Positions 7,855-17,051 of a DNA stretch of 64,000 nt are shown here, piece by piece (positions within the stretch are counted from its first letter, which is position 1; the number at the start of each line of letters is the position of its first letter). A program made the translations under genes and the position numbers. Origin of the DNA: Paenibacillus tyrphae (GTDB lineage Bacteria > Bacillota > Bacilli > Paenibacillales > NBRC-103111); NCBI RefSeq assembly GCF_000722545.1, contig NZ_JNVM01000041.1, forward strand, positions 62,001 to 126,000, in the 5' to 3' direction. Under the pieces are notes generated by a model. The model did not search any database and was not told where the DNA came from. It saw only the letters and a list, made by a program, of their open reading frames with translations.

Positions 7855-10149
7855 ATGAATTTAGCCGTCAAGTTGATGCGAGAATTCAAAGACCGCGATA
7901 CCCGGCATAAGCTGAAAGGCTATCGGGACAAAGCGGAGCTCATCAGGAAACGGAATTTGGAAGCATGGGACGAAAGGCAGCTGCAAGCGGAATCTCTCCG
8001 GCTGAAAAAGGAAGCAAAATCGGGTACGCCTTTGGACGAGCTGCTTGTCGATGCCTATGCGCTAGTTTGTGAGGCAGCGAAGAGAACGCTCGGATTACAG
8101 CCCTACGATGTCCAGATCATGGCTGCCATCGCTCTGCACGAGAGAATGTTGATCGAGCAGCATACCGGCGAAGGAAAAACGCTCTCTGCTGTTATGCCTG
8201 CTTATCTACATGCGCTGACCGGCGAAGGCGTTCATGTGCTGACTTTTAACGATTATTTGGCAAATCGAGATGCGGAGTGGATGGGCCCGATCTATCGTTT
8301 CCTCGGGTTAACGGTAAACTCGGTTCAAGCGGGCATGAGCTTGTCCGAGAAACGGGAAGCGTACGCCGCCGATATAACTTATGTTACGGCCAAAGAGGCG
8401 GGATTCGATTATTTGCGCGACACGATCGCACTCAACGAAGCCGATACCGTGCATCGTCCTTTCCACTACGTTATCGTCGACGAAGCGGATTCACTGCTTC
8501 TCGACGAAGCGCGGGTGCCGCTAGTCATCACAGGCGAGTCGGGCTCTTCCGGCAACGACGGCATTCCTTTCGCAGAAGTGGCTCGGCAGCTCGAGCCAGT
8601 AGAGCATTACGACTTTGACGAGTTCCAGCGGAACGTTTACTTGAATGAAGCAGGTTCTGCGAAAGCGGAGTCGCTGCTGGGATGCGGCAATTTGTACGAT
8701 AGCCATAATAGTCATTTGTTAACGTTATTAAATTGCGCGCTGCATGTGGAATCGTTATTAAAAAAAGACGTCGATTACATCGTCCGGGACGGTAAAATCG
8801 AGCTGATCGAAGAATATACCGGCCGCGTGGCGGAGAACAGGCATTTGCCGGACGGGCTGCAAGCCGCGCTTTCGGCCAAAGAAGGACTACAGTCGAAAGC
8901 CGGTGGGAAAATTCTCGGTACGATCACCCTTCAACACTTCCTTAGCCTATATCCAAAGATTTGCGGAATGACGGCTACCGCGCACGCTTCCGCAATGGAA
9001 TTCGAAGATATTTATGAGCTGCAGGTCGTGCAAATTCCGCCGAACCGGCCAAACATACGGATCGACCATCCGCACCGGATTTATACCCATAAAGAAGCCA
9101 AACTTAAGGCGCTTGTACAAGAAATTTCGTCCGTCCATGCGACGGGACGTCCAATTCTCATTGGTACGTCAAGCGTCGAGGAGTCTGACATGCTGGCGGA
9201 GGCGCTTGCGGTTGCCGATGTACCTTGCCATGTTCTGAATGCGAAGAACGACGCAGAAGAAGCCGAGATCATCGCCAAAGCGGGAGAAATCGGTGCCGTG
9301 ACGGTGTCTACGAATATGGCGGGACGAGGCGTCGACATTCGGCTCGGCGGCGGCAACCCCACGCAAGCAGAAGTTGTCGCCAAGCTGGGCGGGTTGTACG
9401 TGATAGGTACGCATATGCACCAAAGCGTGCGGATTGACAACCAACTGCGCGGGCGATCAGGCCGCCAAGGCGACCCGGGAGCTTCCGTATTTTTCGTAAG
9501 CTTGGAAGACGGGTTGATGCTTAGGTTCGGCATCGATAAAGCGATTCCGCCCGCCTATCGCCATCTCAGGCAGGATGAGGCTCACGGAGAGTCGGTGCTC
9601 CGCAGCAAAATTGCGCATATTCAGCGGGTTATTATGGGCCAAAACTTCCATATCCGCCAGGAACTGAACTGTTATTCGGATATGATGGAGGAACAGAGGC
9701 GTATTCTATACGAGGAGCGGCTCGGAATTTTGAAAGGCAAGACGCCGATGAGCCCTTCGGAGCAGCGGGTACGGCTTTATTATATCGACAAGTTCTGGGC
9801 TGACCATCTAGCATACGTTTCTTACATTCGCGAAAGCATCCATTTGACGAGCCTTACTAACCGCAATCCGATCGACGAATTTCATGCGCAAATCATCCAA
9901 GCATACGAGCAAATTCCGTCTAAAATAAATAGAGAGTCGGCAAATATGCTCGTAAAGCTCGGAGGTTCGAATGATCCGGCGAAGTGGGAAAAGTTCGGGC
10001 TGAAGAGCCCTACTTCCACTTGGACTTATATTATCAACGATCAATACATGGAGTACTTGCAGAATCCCAGTTCATGGACCTCAGGGACGATAATCGCTTA
10101 TTGGCTTCGCAAGATTTTGAGGAGGGTATTCGGGTGGTCAAAATTTTGA
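7855..10149 (+). CDS. secA2: SecA-like preprotein translocase ATPase (short, SecA2-type)
   Basis: A 764-residue SecA family motor that would drive ATP-dependent export through SecYEG. The nucleotide site TGEGKT is near residues 104-109, the DEAD-type VDEADSLLLDEARVP near 207, the preprotein-binding region follows, and NMAGRGVDIRLGGGNP and RGRSGRQGDPG cover motifs V and VI. It ends without the C-terminal cysteine-rich zinc motif of housekeeping SecA and is shorter than the usual 840 residues, so an accessory SecA2 is likely. GGAGGG before 7855 supports that start; an upstream ATG at 7792 overlaps the permease gene. No companion accessory Sec genes are visible nearby. Confidence 0.85.
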   Translation: MNLAVKLMREFKDRDTRHKLKGYRDKAELIRKRNLEAWDERQLQAESLRLKKEAKSGTPLDELLVDAYALVCEAAKRTLGLQPYDVQIMAAIALHERMLIEQHTGEGKTLSAVMPAYLHALTGEGVHVLTFNDYLANRDAEWMGPIYRFLGLTVNSVQAGMSLSEKREAYAADITYVTAKEAGFDYLRDTIALNEADTVHRPFHYVIVDEADSLLLDEARVPLVITGESGSSGNDGIPFAEVARQLEPVEHYDFDEFQRNVYLNEAGSAKAESLLGCGNLYDSHNSHLLTLLNCALHVESLLKKDVDYIVRDGKIELIEEYTGRVAENRHLPDGLQAALSAKEGLQSKAGGKILGTITLQHFLSLYPKICGMTATAHASAMEFEDIYELQVVQIPPNRPNIRIDHPHRIYTHKEAKLKALVQEISSVHATGRPILIGTSSVEESDMLAEALAVADVPCHVLNAKNDAEEAEIIAKAGEIGAVTVSTNMAGRGVDIRLGGGNPTQAEVVAKLGGLYVIGTHMHQSVRIDNQLRGRSGRQGDPGASVFFVSLEDGLMLRFGIDKAIPPAYRHLRQDEAHGESVLRSKIAHIQRVIMGQNFHIRQELNCYSDMMEEQRRILYEERLGILKGKTPMSPSEQRVRLYYIDKFWADHLAYVSYIRESIHLTSLTNRNPIDEFHAQIIQAYEQIPSKINRESANMLVKLGGSNDPAKWEKFGLKSPTSTWTYIINDQYMEYLQNPSSWTSGTIIAYWLRKILRRVFGWSKF

Positions 10150-10238
10150 TGCAGCGTAGCTTTTTCGAGGATGCTCGGGACGAATATGAGCGAACGCTCG
10201 ATTCATCCTGCGCTGAAAATGTTGAAGCGAAGCGTTGA
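10134..10238 (+). CDS. Possible 34-residue protein overlapping the secA2 3' end
   Basis: A short frame starts at GTG 10134 inside the last codons of secA2 and ends in KR-stop at 10238. GAGGAGGG lies seven bases upstream, an unusually good site for the interior of a gene. The peptide is charged and helical (ARDEYERTLD). It may be a translationally coupled small protein. It may equally be a remnant of a SecA C-terminus lost by frameshift, although it lacks the zinc motif. Confidence 0.35.
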   Translation: MVKILMQRSFFEDARDEYERTLDSSCAENVEAKR

Positions 10239-10501
10239 CTCTGTGTTGACTTCGGATAATAAAAAATACATCGCAAGGACGTACAGGCCCCATGGCGATG
10301 TATTCAAAGTTGAAGTACTTTGAGTTAAATCTGTTTCCCTAGAATCTGATTATATATCTTGTTCGCTTGGATTTCTCAATTTTATAATCGGTATAAACAT
10401 ACCACTGCCGCTTCAGATACATTCTTAACTATGCAGTGCCTGCAGGCAAGAACGTGGCTACCCCAAGGAGCTTGCTGAACAAACCCGTGGTTGTCCAGAA
10501 G
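10239..10501. other. Spacer between secA2 and the hybrid kinase gene
   Basis: Convergent spacer. AATACATCGC (about 10265-10274) can pair with GCGATGTATT (about 10296-10305) over a loop of about 20 bases, giving a weak hairpin without a T run. Nothing else is recognised. Confidence 0.4.
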
Positions 10502-13500
10502 CTACTTCAATATCTGGAACGAAACGATTGTTCCTTCGTTAAGTCTGCTCTCAATACGCAGCCCTTGTCCGTAAAGCTGCTTCAGCCGCTGGTCGGTATT
10601 GATCAGCCCGATCCCCTTCTGCTCCTTCGCGGAACTGCGAACCAGGATGTGTCGGATGGTTGTTTCGTCCATTCCCACGCCATCATCCTCGATATAAACC
10701 TCCGCTCTATCCTCATATTCGGCAATCCGGATTTGGATGGTGCCTCCGCGCGCTCGTTTCAAAATCCCGTGCCGGGCCGCGTTCTCAACCAGTGGCTGAA
10801 TGGATAGAGGTGGTACAAGCATCTCCAAGGATGCCTTTACGTCCCACTGCACCTGAAGGCGTTCCTCAAACCGTTCCTTCTCAATCGACAAATAGGCTTG
10901 GACCAGCTCCAACTCGCTACTCAAGGACACAAGCTTGTCCGAGTTCTTGAAGTCGAAACTGGCGTGCAAATATAAGCTGAATGCATCTGCAAGCTTGTGC
11001 ATACGGTGCGTATCGATCTCGCTGAGCGCGACGATGGAGTTGAGTGTGTTGAAGAAAAAATGCGGCTTGATTTGCGCTTGCAGCCACGCTGCCTCCATGT
11101 ACATTCGATCGCGGACAGCTAGCGTCAGATCGGTAAGTGCTCGAATTCTCGATTTTAGCTCCAGCGTGTTCGTTGGCTTGATAATGTAGTCGTTGGCTCC
11201 CGCGAGGAAGCCGGAATGAATATCCTCCGGCTGACTGCGCGCTGTAAGCAGCAGCACGGGGAGCTCGGCTAGCGAATAGCGCTGCCGGACTCGCTGGGTC
11301 AGATCGTAGCCGGACATGCCGGGCATCATGACGTCGATGATCATAATGTCCCACTTGACCGTATCCAACAGCGCAATAGCTTCGTTTCCGCTTATTGCTG
11401 TGCCGATAATATATGGCTCGGAAGCCAGTGCATGAGTCAACACCCGCAAGTTGACCGGATCGTCGTCCACAGCCAGTATGCGGATTTTGTCGATGGCCGG
11501 AGACGGCAGCTCGCTGACTGCCAGCAATTCGGTAGAATCGCCCGCCTTGGAGGCCGCGGCAGCTGTGTCCACTGCGTGCGCGGGCAAAGATGCAGCATCC
11601 GGCGAAGGGTCATCCCTCTTCGTCGTGTCTGCCGTCATCGCAAGCGGCAGCGTAAAGATGAAGGTCGATCCGTGATTGAGAACGGATTCGGCATAAATGG
11701 TACCACCCTGCAGCTCGACGAGTTGCTTGCAGACGCTCAGTCCAAGCCCGATGCCGCCGCCTAACGAAGTTACGCTCGAATCGGCTTGCTCGTAGGGGAG
11801 AAAGATTCTTTGTATCGTCGCTTTATCAATCCCGACGCCCGTATCAGAGACGGTTATGCGCGCATATCCATTCTGTACAGTGGCGCGGAGTTCGATACGG
11901 CCGCGCATCGTAAATTTGACCGCGTTATGAAGAAGGTTGAATAAAATTTGTATCAGCCGATTCTCGTCCGCCTGCACGGGGGGGAACGATTCCGGGATTT
12001 CGTTGATGATTCGGATCGGCTTGCCTTCTGACATGAAGCCCAGCATGTCGATGACGCCGGAAGCCACCGCCTGTACGCAGATGGGAGCAGGCTGAATGTG
12101 AATGGAATTCTCCTTAAGCCGGCTGATGTCTAGCAGATCGTTAAGCAAAAACGACATACTTCGGCCGACGGAAATAAGCAATCGCAAGCTTTCCTTATGT
12201 CTGCTCTCACTCCGGTCGGCTTCATCGTCGAGCACCGCTTGGGCAATATTAAGCATGCCGTGAAGCGGGTTGCGAAGCTCGTGGGACGTATGGGCAAGAA
12301 AATCGTCCTTACGCTTGTCGGCCTTCTGCAGCTTCTCGGTGAGGAGCCTCAACGCTGTCGTGGAGTTGATATGGCGTTTGAGCCAATATGCGGCTACAGC
12401 CAGTACGGCGAATATGAAGTCAAACGGATAATAGCCGAATTCGGGAAAGTAAAATGTGTTAACGATGCCCCATATCGCGTTGATGGTAATCGTTACTCCT
12501 CCGATCAGCAGGAACATCGCATCCCGGTTGCCTTTTTTGGCTGAGCGAAACGCCAGGGTTGGAACGGCCACAATCGTGAACAGGTATAAAAGAATGTTGA
12601 AATAACCCAATTTCAACAGCGGTTGCAAAGGCAGAAACAAGACAATGCCGACATAAAGCCAGCAGATGTAATCGAACCAGCGGTAACGGCTAGATGATGT
12701 GCGTTCCACCATAAGCAGCATTGCATTTTTGAACAAAAAATAGAAGACGCCAAGATAGGATAAATGGAACAGCCGACTCGTCCAATCATAGTTTATCGGC
12801 AGCCAGATAAGCAGAAGCCGGTCATCATCGATAAGAATCGAGATAATGGTGCTGACGATCAGCAGAATGAAGCTTAATAGTCCAGGAATCCGACCGCCAA
12901 TGAACAGGAGCAGGCAAGCATAGAAGGCGTGTATCAATAGGACGGCGCAAACGAGCATCTGCATGCTGCGGGAGTACCATATGTTCTTCTCAATCGCTTG
13001 TTGAGTGCCGATCAGGACGGGAGAAGTGAGACCTCCCTTGAAATAGTCATAATAATTGGCAACTTGGATGACAACTTCTATGGTTTCTCCCTCGGGATAG
13101 AAATTGGCGTAATAAGGAACTTTGCGCGCTGTGAAAGAATCGATGTCCTTCCCCGGAGTTCCGGAATAAGCCAGCAATTGTCCATTGATATACAGCTCGG
13201 AAGCGGTGGGAATGGACGGCACCCGAATGCCGAGCAGTTGCTTCTCGTTTGCATGAATGTGAATGAGAAGTCGGTATGAGCCGTAGCCGATCGGCGAATG
13301 CCCTGCCGGATTTAACGTCTGTCCCCAGTTGCTTGGCACGTGAATATAATCAGGCTTTGGCGGCGTTGGAAGCTTTCCATATTCATTCATATAGAATGCA
13401 TGCGTGTAAAACTCCCACTCCCCATTTAAAGGAATCGCCTGGTTCGCCGAGTAGTCCCAGGTGGTGAGATCGATGGTACCTTGAATGGCATTGGGACAGG

Positions 13501-13594
13501 GTGGCGGAAAATTCCATGCGACCCAGATGAGACGGATACTAGTTATAATCAGCAGATAAATGCCGAGAATGAGTAAGATTCGCTTTGTTTTCAT
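10502..13594 (-). CDS. Hybrid sensor histidine kinase/response regulator with 7TMR-DISM sensor and LytS-type C-terminal kinase
   Basis: A very large membrane signalling protein of about 1030 residues. In order it shows an N-terminal membrane anchor, an extracellular jelly-roll typical of 7TMR-DISM proteins (about residues 35-195), seven hydrophobic segments (about 200-410), a HisKA dimerisation helix with SHELRNPLHGM, and a HATPase with NLLHNAVKFT, SDTGVGI and GIGLGLS. A receiver domain follows with phospho-acceptor Asp in MIIDVMMPGMSG. Finally a second LytS/YehU-type kinase unit carries IKPHFFFNTLN and QPLVENAARHG. Two kinase units on one chain imply an internal phosphorelay. The start is uncertain: no clear ribosome site precedes 13594, 13603 or 13648. 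No cognate regulator gene lies beside it. Confidence 0.88.
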   Translation of the reverse strand: MKTKRILLILGIYLLIITSIRLIWVAWNFPPPCPNAIQGTIDLTTWDYSANQAIPLNGEWEFYTHAFYMNEYGKLPTPPKPDYIHVPSNWGQTLNPAGHSPIGYGSYRLLIHIHANEKQLLGIRVPSIPTASELYINGQLLAYSGTPGKDIDSFTARKVPYYANFYPEGETIEVVIQVANYYDYFKGGLTSPVLIGTQQAIEKNIWYSRSMQMLVCAVLLIHAFYACLLLFIGGRIPGLLSFILLIVSTIISILIDDDRLLLIWLPINYDWTSRLFHLSYLGVFYFLFKNAMLLMVERTSSSRYRWFDYICWLYVGIVLFLPLQPLLKLGYFNILLYLFTIVAVPTLAFRSAKKGNRDAMFLLIGGVTITINAIWGIVNTFYFPEFGYYPFDFIFAVLAVAAYWLKRHINSTTALRLLTEKLQKADKRKDDFLAHTSHELRNPLHGMLNIAQAVLDDEADRSESRHKESLRLLISVGRSMSFLLNDLLDISRLKENSIHIQPAPICVQAVASGVIDMLGFMSEGKPIRIINEIPESFPPVQADENRLIQILFNLLHNAVKFTMRGRIELRATVQNGYARITVSDTGVGIDKATIQRIFLPYEQADSSVTSLGGGIGLGLSVCKQLVELQGGTIYAESVLNHGSTFIFTLPLAMTADTTKRDDPSPDAASLPAHAVDTAAAASKAGDSTELLAVSELPSPAIDKIRILAVDDDPVNLRVLTHALASEPYIIGTAISGNEAIALLDTVKWDIMIIDVMMPGMSGYDLTQRVRQRYSLAELPVLLLTARSQPEDIHSGFLAGANDYIIKPTNTLELKSRIRALTDLTLAVRDRMYMEAAWLQAQIKPHFFFNTLNSIVALSEIDTHRMHKLADAFSLYLHASFDFKNSDKLVSLSSELELVQAYLSIEKERFEERLQVQWDVKASLEMLVPPLSIQPLVENAARHGILKRARGGTIQIRIAEYEDRAEVYIEDDGVGMDETTIRHILVRSSAKEQKGIGLINTDQRLKQLYGQGLRIESRLNEGTIVSFQILK

Positions 13595-13714
13595 AAATAT
13601 CATAATTCGACAATTGATGAACGTTTCCTTTGCAAGGGATGGCGTCATTTAGGTTTTAAGGCAAAAAAAGCGGAACAGAGCTTAGGCAGTTCGGCAGAGA
13701 AGGTACCCAGTCGG

Positions 13715-14250
13715 ATGCCTTTAGATTTCGCCCTATGCCATGTCATCAACTATGATTTTCCACAAGAGAACGAAAGCTATGTCCATCGGACCGGTCGAAC
13801 GGGAAGGGCCGGACATTCGGGACAGCGATCTCCTTCGCCACGCCGACCGAAGAGAAATTCGTTGCAAACGTCGAGTGATATATCGGGTTCGAGATTCCCA
13901 AGAGAAATAACCCTTCCAAAGAAGCGATCGCACGTACCAGTCCTGCTTTTGAAGCGAAGATAAGGAACCGGCGAACCATCAAGAAGGACCGGAGCTCCCG
14001 TTCGAATCAGGAAGTTCTGAAGCTCTATTTTAACGGGGGGAAGAAAAAGAAGATCAGAGCGGTAGACTTCGTTGGCACCATTGCTAAGATTGACGGGGTA
14101 TTGGCGGATGACATTGGGATTATCACGATAGAGGATAACGCCTCCTACGTGGATATCCTCAATGGCAAAGGGTGCCTCGTTCTTGATAAGATGAAGGATA
14201 CGACGATCAAAGGCAAGCTGCTGAAGGTACATGAGGCGAACCGAAAATAA
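13715..14250 (+). pseudogene. dbpA: Decayed DbpA-like DEAD-box RNA helicase, C-terminal relic
   Basis: This is the 3' remnant of a DEAD-box RNA helicase of the DbpA/YxiN type. The first frame reads INYDFPQENESYVHRTGRTG, which is helicase motifs V-VI. A frameshift near 13820 moves the frame to AISFATPTEEKFVANVE, which then meets an in-frame TGA at 13876. After it the frame continues as the C-terminal RNA-binding domain (LKLYFNGGKKKKIRAVDFVG), ending in KVHEANRK-stop. The ATPase core and start are missing. The protein would have remodelled rRNA during ribosome assembly. It lies just upstream of the GIY-YIG gene and is clearly non-functional. Confidence 0.85.
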
Positions 14251-14273
14251 CAATGACGCAGAAGAGAGAGTGA

Positions 14274-14636
14274 ATGTTCATGATACAAATAACGATTCCG
14301 ACTCCGGATGTCACGATTTACAAACAGAAGGCCCCTGAATTAAGCCATATTTACGGGTTTACGGATTTCATTCTGATTCCTAGAGATAAAGCGGGGATCT
14401 TTATGTTCTACAATGATAAGGATGAACTCCTATTCGTTGGCAAGGCACGGAAGCTAAGACCCCGAATCAAGAAGCATTTCGAGGATACGGTATCGGTCAT
14501 CAAAGAGAAGCGGGAGGAAGTGATCAGAATCGAGGTTTGTTTAGTCGAGGATCCCGTCCATAGAGAAATATACGAGACGTACATTATCAACGAATATAAG
14601 GCTAAGTACAATGTAGATAAGGTGTTATACAAATAA
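14274..14636 (+). CDS. GIY-YIG nuclease domain protein
   Basis: A 120-residue protein with the GIY-YIG fold. AGIFMFYNDKDELLFVGKA at about residues 39-57 matches the GIY...YIG strands, KLRPRIKKHF carries the catalytic Arg region, and ETYIINEYKAKYN near 104 supplies the Glu and Asn of the active site. The domain resembles the N-terminal nuclease of UvrC, but this stand-alone protein lacks all other UvrC domains. It may nick DNA in repair or mobile-element biology; its substrate is unknown. The start at 14274 has only a weak GAGAGAG site, and a second ATG at 14280 is possible. A strong bidirectional terminator follows. Confidence 0.78.
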   Translation: MFMIQITIPTPDVTIYKQKAPELSHIYGFTDFILIPRDKAGIFMFYNDKDELLFVGKARKLRPRIKKHFEDTVSVIKEKREEVIRIEVCLVEDPVHREIYETYIINEYKAKYNVDKVLYK

Positions 14637-14685
14637 TAGACAGAGCTCTTATCGCCCAAGGAGCCATGAAATTATATGATAACGC

Positions 14686-14727
14686 AAAAATGCCTTTAAT
14701 CCACGTTCAGCGGGTTAAAGGCATTTT
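14686..14727. terminator. Bidirectional terminator between GIY-YIG gene and tRNA
   Basis: ATGCCTTTAA (14690-14699) pairs with TTAAAGGCAT (14715-14724). The stem is flanked by AAAA on the left and TTTT on the right, so it can stop the plus-strand GIY-YIG transcript and the minus-strand tRNA transcript. Confidence 0.85.
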
Positions 14728-14756
14728 GATATATATGCCGAGCTAGAATTGTAAGT

Positions 14757-14833
<77 letters not shown>

Positions 14834-14879
14834 ATAGTATAACTAAGCATTGTGATCTTTAACGTTGACCAGCTCTCTT

Positions 14880-14908
14880 ATACTACAGCAATTCGAGCCA
14901 ATATGCAA
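14880..14908 (-). promoter_or_regulatory. Promoter of the initiator tRNA
   Basis: On the minus strand TTGCAT (14908-14903) and TAGTAT (14885-14880) are separated by exactly 17 bp and lie about 47 bases upstream of the tRNA 5' end. This fits a sigma-A promoter. Confidence 0.6.
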
Positions 14909-15024
14909 GCTATTTAAAATGAAGTTTCTCTCGAGGGCTGAGGGGTTTTGACGTTTGCCTGCTCCGTAAGCTAGGCAATTGTTGTCTTAGACCCCTATAA
15001 AAATTCGCAGTTAGAGTGATACGG

Positions 15025-15072
15025 AGAACCGTATCATAAGTGACGGCGAATAATTTGACTAGTAAAAATGAC
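15025..15072 (+). repeat. Dispersed repeat, copy D
   Basis: GAGAACCGTATCATAAGTGA leads into CGGCGAATAATTTGACTAG, matching copy B including its right flank. Confidence 0.65.
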
Positions 15073-15129
15073 TTGAGTGAAAACGAGCATGAGCACAGAG
15101 CTTAAGAATGAAATGGAAGGAGTATCGAT

Positions 15130-15186
15130 ATGCTGCAAACATTTATCGATGAAGTAATAGAGCTGGGGTTTCTTTCACAGCTTTGA
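15130..15186 (+). pseudogene. Truncated copy of the phosphotransferase gene start
   Basis: The ATG, its ribosome site and the first 17 codons are essentially identical to those at 1957. The copy then breaks after LSQ and stops two codons later. The upstream 75 bases match too, minus an internal deletion relative to 1833-1900. It is a non-functional fragment left by duplication. Confidence 0.8.
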
Positions 15187-15323
15187 GTAATTTATTATAT
15201 ACGACAAAACTCTACATATTCTAAACAAACCCGAATTTCCAATACGAACCAGTAATTGATTCGATTATACGTCAGGGGCTGTCCTGTTCGAGGGAGGAAT
15301 CGGAGGTACGCGGATTATTCGGA

Positions 15324-15488
15324 ATGATTACAGCGGTTATGGTTTTTATAGCTGGCTTGCTGCAAATGTTTGGGATCATCGGGTCCTATTCGGCGGTAAA
15401 GGGATTGATGGCGCTGCCTGTGGGCGTTTATGAGATGAGCCTGGCAGTCTGGCTAATTGTGAAGATTCTAAGTTGGCTAGTATATTGA
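15324..15488 (+). pseudogene. DUF4386 C-terminal relic
   Basis: An open stretch of 54 codons with two hydrophobic helices around LPVGVYEMSLAVWLIVK, which is the end of DUF4386 membrane proteins as I know them. The intact family member at 41391 has the corresponding IPMIAGELGFGIWLL. No N-terminal part or ribosome site is present. Confidence 0.65.
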
Positions 15489-15614
15489 TTCATACTTTTA
15501 AATCATGATGAAAGTTTTAGATAATTAGTTCTTGTGTATACTATAAACATTCACATTTTACTTAAATCCCATTCGTATTTTCCAAATCGAAATATTTAAT
15601 AAAAAGGTGAGAAG

Positions 15615-17051
15615 ATGGATAAGGAATTCAAACTAGCCAGCCAATTATTGACTTTGCTTGATACGGAACAGCGATGGTTTACCCTAGCCGAAATTGAAAA
15701 AAAATTAGGAATCTCAGATAAAACCATTCGCAAAATGGTAGAGGAGATCAGCAATCATTTACCACCTGCTATAGCCATTGAAGTCTCCAGAGGGAAGGGG
15801 GTCTTACTTCAACGTGATGGGCGAAGCCAAACGGTTAATGAAGTGATTTCTATCATGGTAAAGCAAACTGTATTTTATCGACTGATGAATTTATTGTTTA
15901 CTCATACAGGTCGATACTCAGCAGAAGAACTGGCTGAAGCCATGTTCATGAGTTCTTCTTCCTTGAAGAAACTGATCTCACAACTTAATAATAATGATCT
16001 GAAACCGTATCATATACGAATTACTTATTCCTCGCCTGCGATAAAAGGGAACGAAGTTAATATTCGATACTTCTATTGGAAGCTGTATTGTGATGCGTAC
16101 GAGTTTACGGGCTGGCCTTTTGAGACAGTCGATCAGACTTCGATAAATCAGTTAATCACAAATATAGAGAATGAGATGAATATCGTCTTTTTTATCAATT
16201 CTAAAAGAAGGCTGTCCTTTTTAACGGCTATCGTTTTGGAAAGAGTTATGAAAGGAAATGATATTGAAATCACGGAAAAAATATATCCTTGGGAACAAGG
16301 TATTTTTTATTTGCCAATGATTAACATGACAAGTGGGCTTGAACAAATGATGGGCATGAATTTATCAAAAAGTGAATTATTCTTTATGCAATCCATGTTT
16401 AGCCTCAGCCAATACAATTATTACGAAGGATCAGAGATGGCACTCATGAAAGAGGCTGAAATGCACAAAAATAAAGAAGTGCATCAAATGGCGGACCAGT
16501 TTTTAACGATCCTGGTTGAGGCTTATCCAAATATTGATGTGAAGGAGCGCTTTATCTGGGAGCTATATGAGTTCTTTGACAAGCTCCTCATTGATAATGC
16601 AATTCCTGAGTTGCTGTTGATTTCACAAAGCAACTTAACTTCCTATGTCCAGAATGAATGTCAGCAGATTTATCAGGGGCTGCAAGCCTGCATGCAAAAC
16701 TGGAGATCAGCTTACCCGTCAGTACTGTATAATGACTTTCATTTAACAAAACTAACGCTATTAGTAAGCTCAAACCTACGTTATAAAAGCAAAAAGGCTT
16801 TCATTGTCATTGGAGAGGAATTCTCCATCCGTCATTACATAGCAAATTTGATAAAGAAGGAAATCGGTGACAAGCTCATCATTAATACTTCAATTATGAA
16901 AGGGCTAAATGATGAAATTGTGAAGCAGCATCAGATTGATTTCGTCATAAGTAATTTCCCTGTTGAATTACAGAGTGTGCCGGTTGTTATTATTTCTACG
17001 ATTCCCACGAAAAGGGATTTCGATAATATCCGTAAAGAATTGCTTTTATAA
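15615..17051 (+). CDS. Mga/PRD-type transcriptional regulator (BglG-like)
   Basis: A 478-residue regulator. Residues about 18-50 form a first helix-turn-helix (FTLAEIEKKLGISDKTIRKM) and about 100-130 a second (YSAEELAEAMFMSSSSLKKL). Two PRD-like helical domains follow, and a C-terminal part near 400-478 resembles an EIIB-like fold. This is the plan of Mga/AtxA and BglG-family regulators. The PRDs are normally phosphorylated by PTS proteins. The start follows AAAGGTGAG. It precedes deoD, an NCS2 permease and nupC on the same strand, so it probably controls nucleoside uptake and salvage. No PTS gene is present nearby. Confidence 0.8.
   Translation: MDKEFKLASQLLTLLDTEQRWFTLAEIEKKLGISDKTIRKMVEEISNHLPPAIAIEVSRGKGVLLQRDGRSQTVNEVISIMVKQTVFYRLMNLLFTHTGRYSAEELAEAMFMSSSSLKKLISQLNNNDLKPYHIRITYSSPAIKGNEVNIRYFYWKLYCDAYEFTGWPFETVDQTSINQLITNIENEMNIVFFINSKRRLSFLTAIVLERVMKGNDIEITEKIYPWEQGIFYLPMINMTSGLEQMMGMNLSKSELFFMQSMFSLSQYNYYEGSEMALMKEAEMHKNKEVHQMADQFLTILVEAYPNIDVKERFIWELYEFFDKLLIDNAIPELLLISQSNLTSYVQNECQQIYQGLQACMQNWRSAYPSVLYNDFHLTKLTLLVSSNLRYKSKKAFIVIGEEFSIRHYIANLIKKEIGDKLIINTSIMKGLNDEIVKQHQIDFVISNFPVELQSVPVVIISTIPTKRDFDNIRKELLL

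Larger units (their letters stand above)
14909..15614. other. Patchwork spacer: repeat, gene-start copy and DUF4386 relic
   Basis: About 700 bases assembled from pieces seen elsewhere. In order there is a dispersed repeat core (15025-15048), a shortened copy of the phosphotransferase upstream region and its first codons (15049-15181), the AT-rich block of 4467-4520 (15183-15238), and a relic of a DUF4386 gene (15324-15488). The upstream region of the Mga-like regulator follows. Confidence 0.6.

Noticed and set aside
9081..9533. 150-codon minus-strand frame within secA2
   Set aside because: Composition is the antisense of conserved SecA motifs and there is no start signal.
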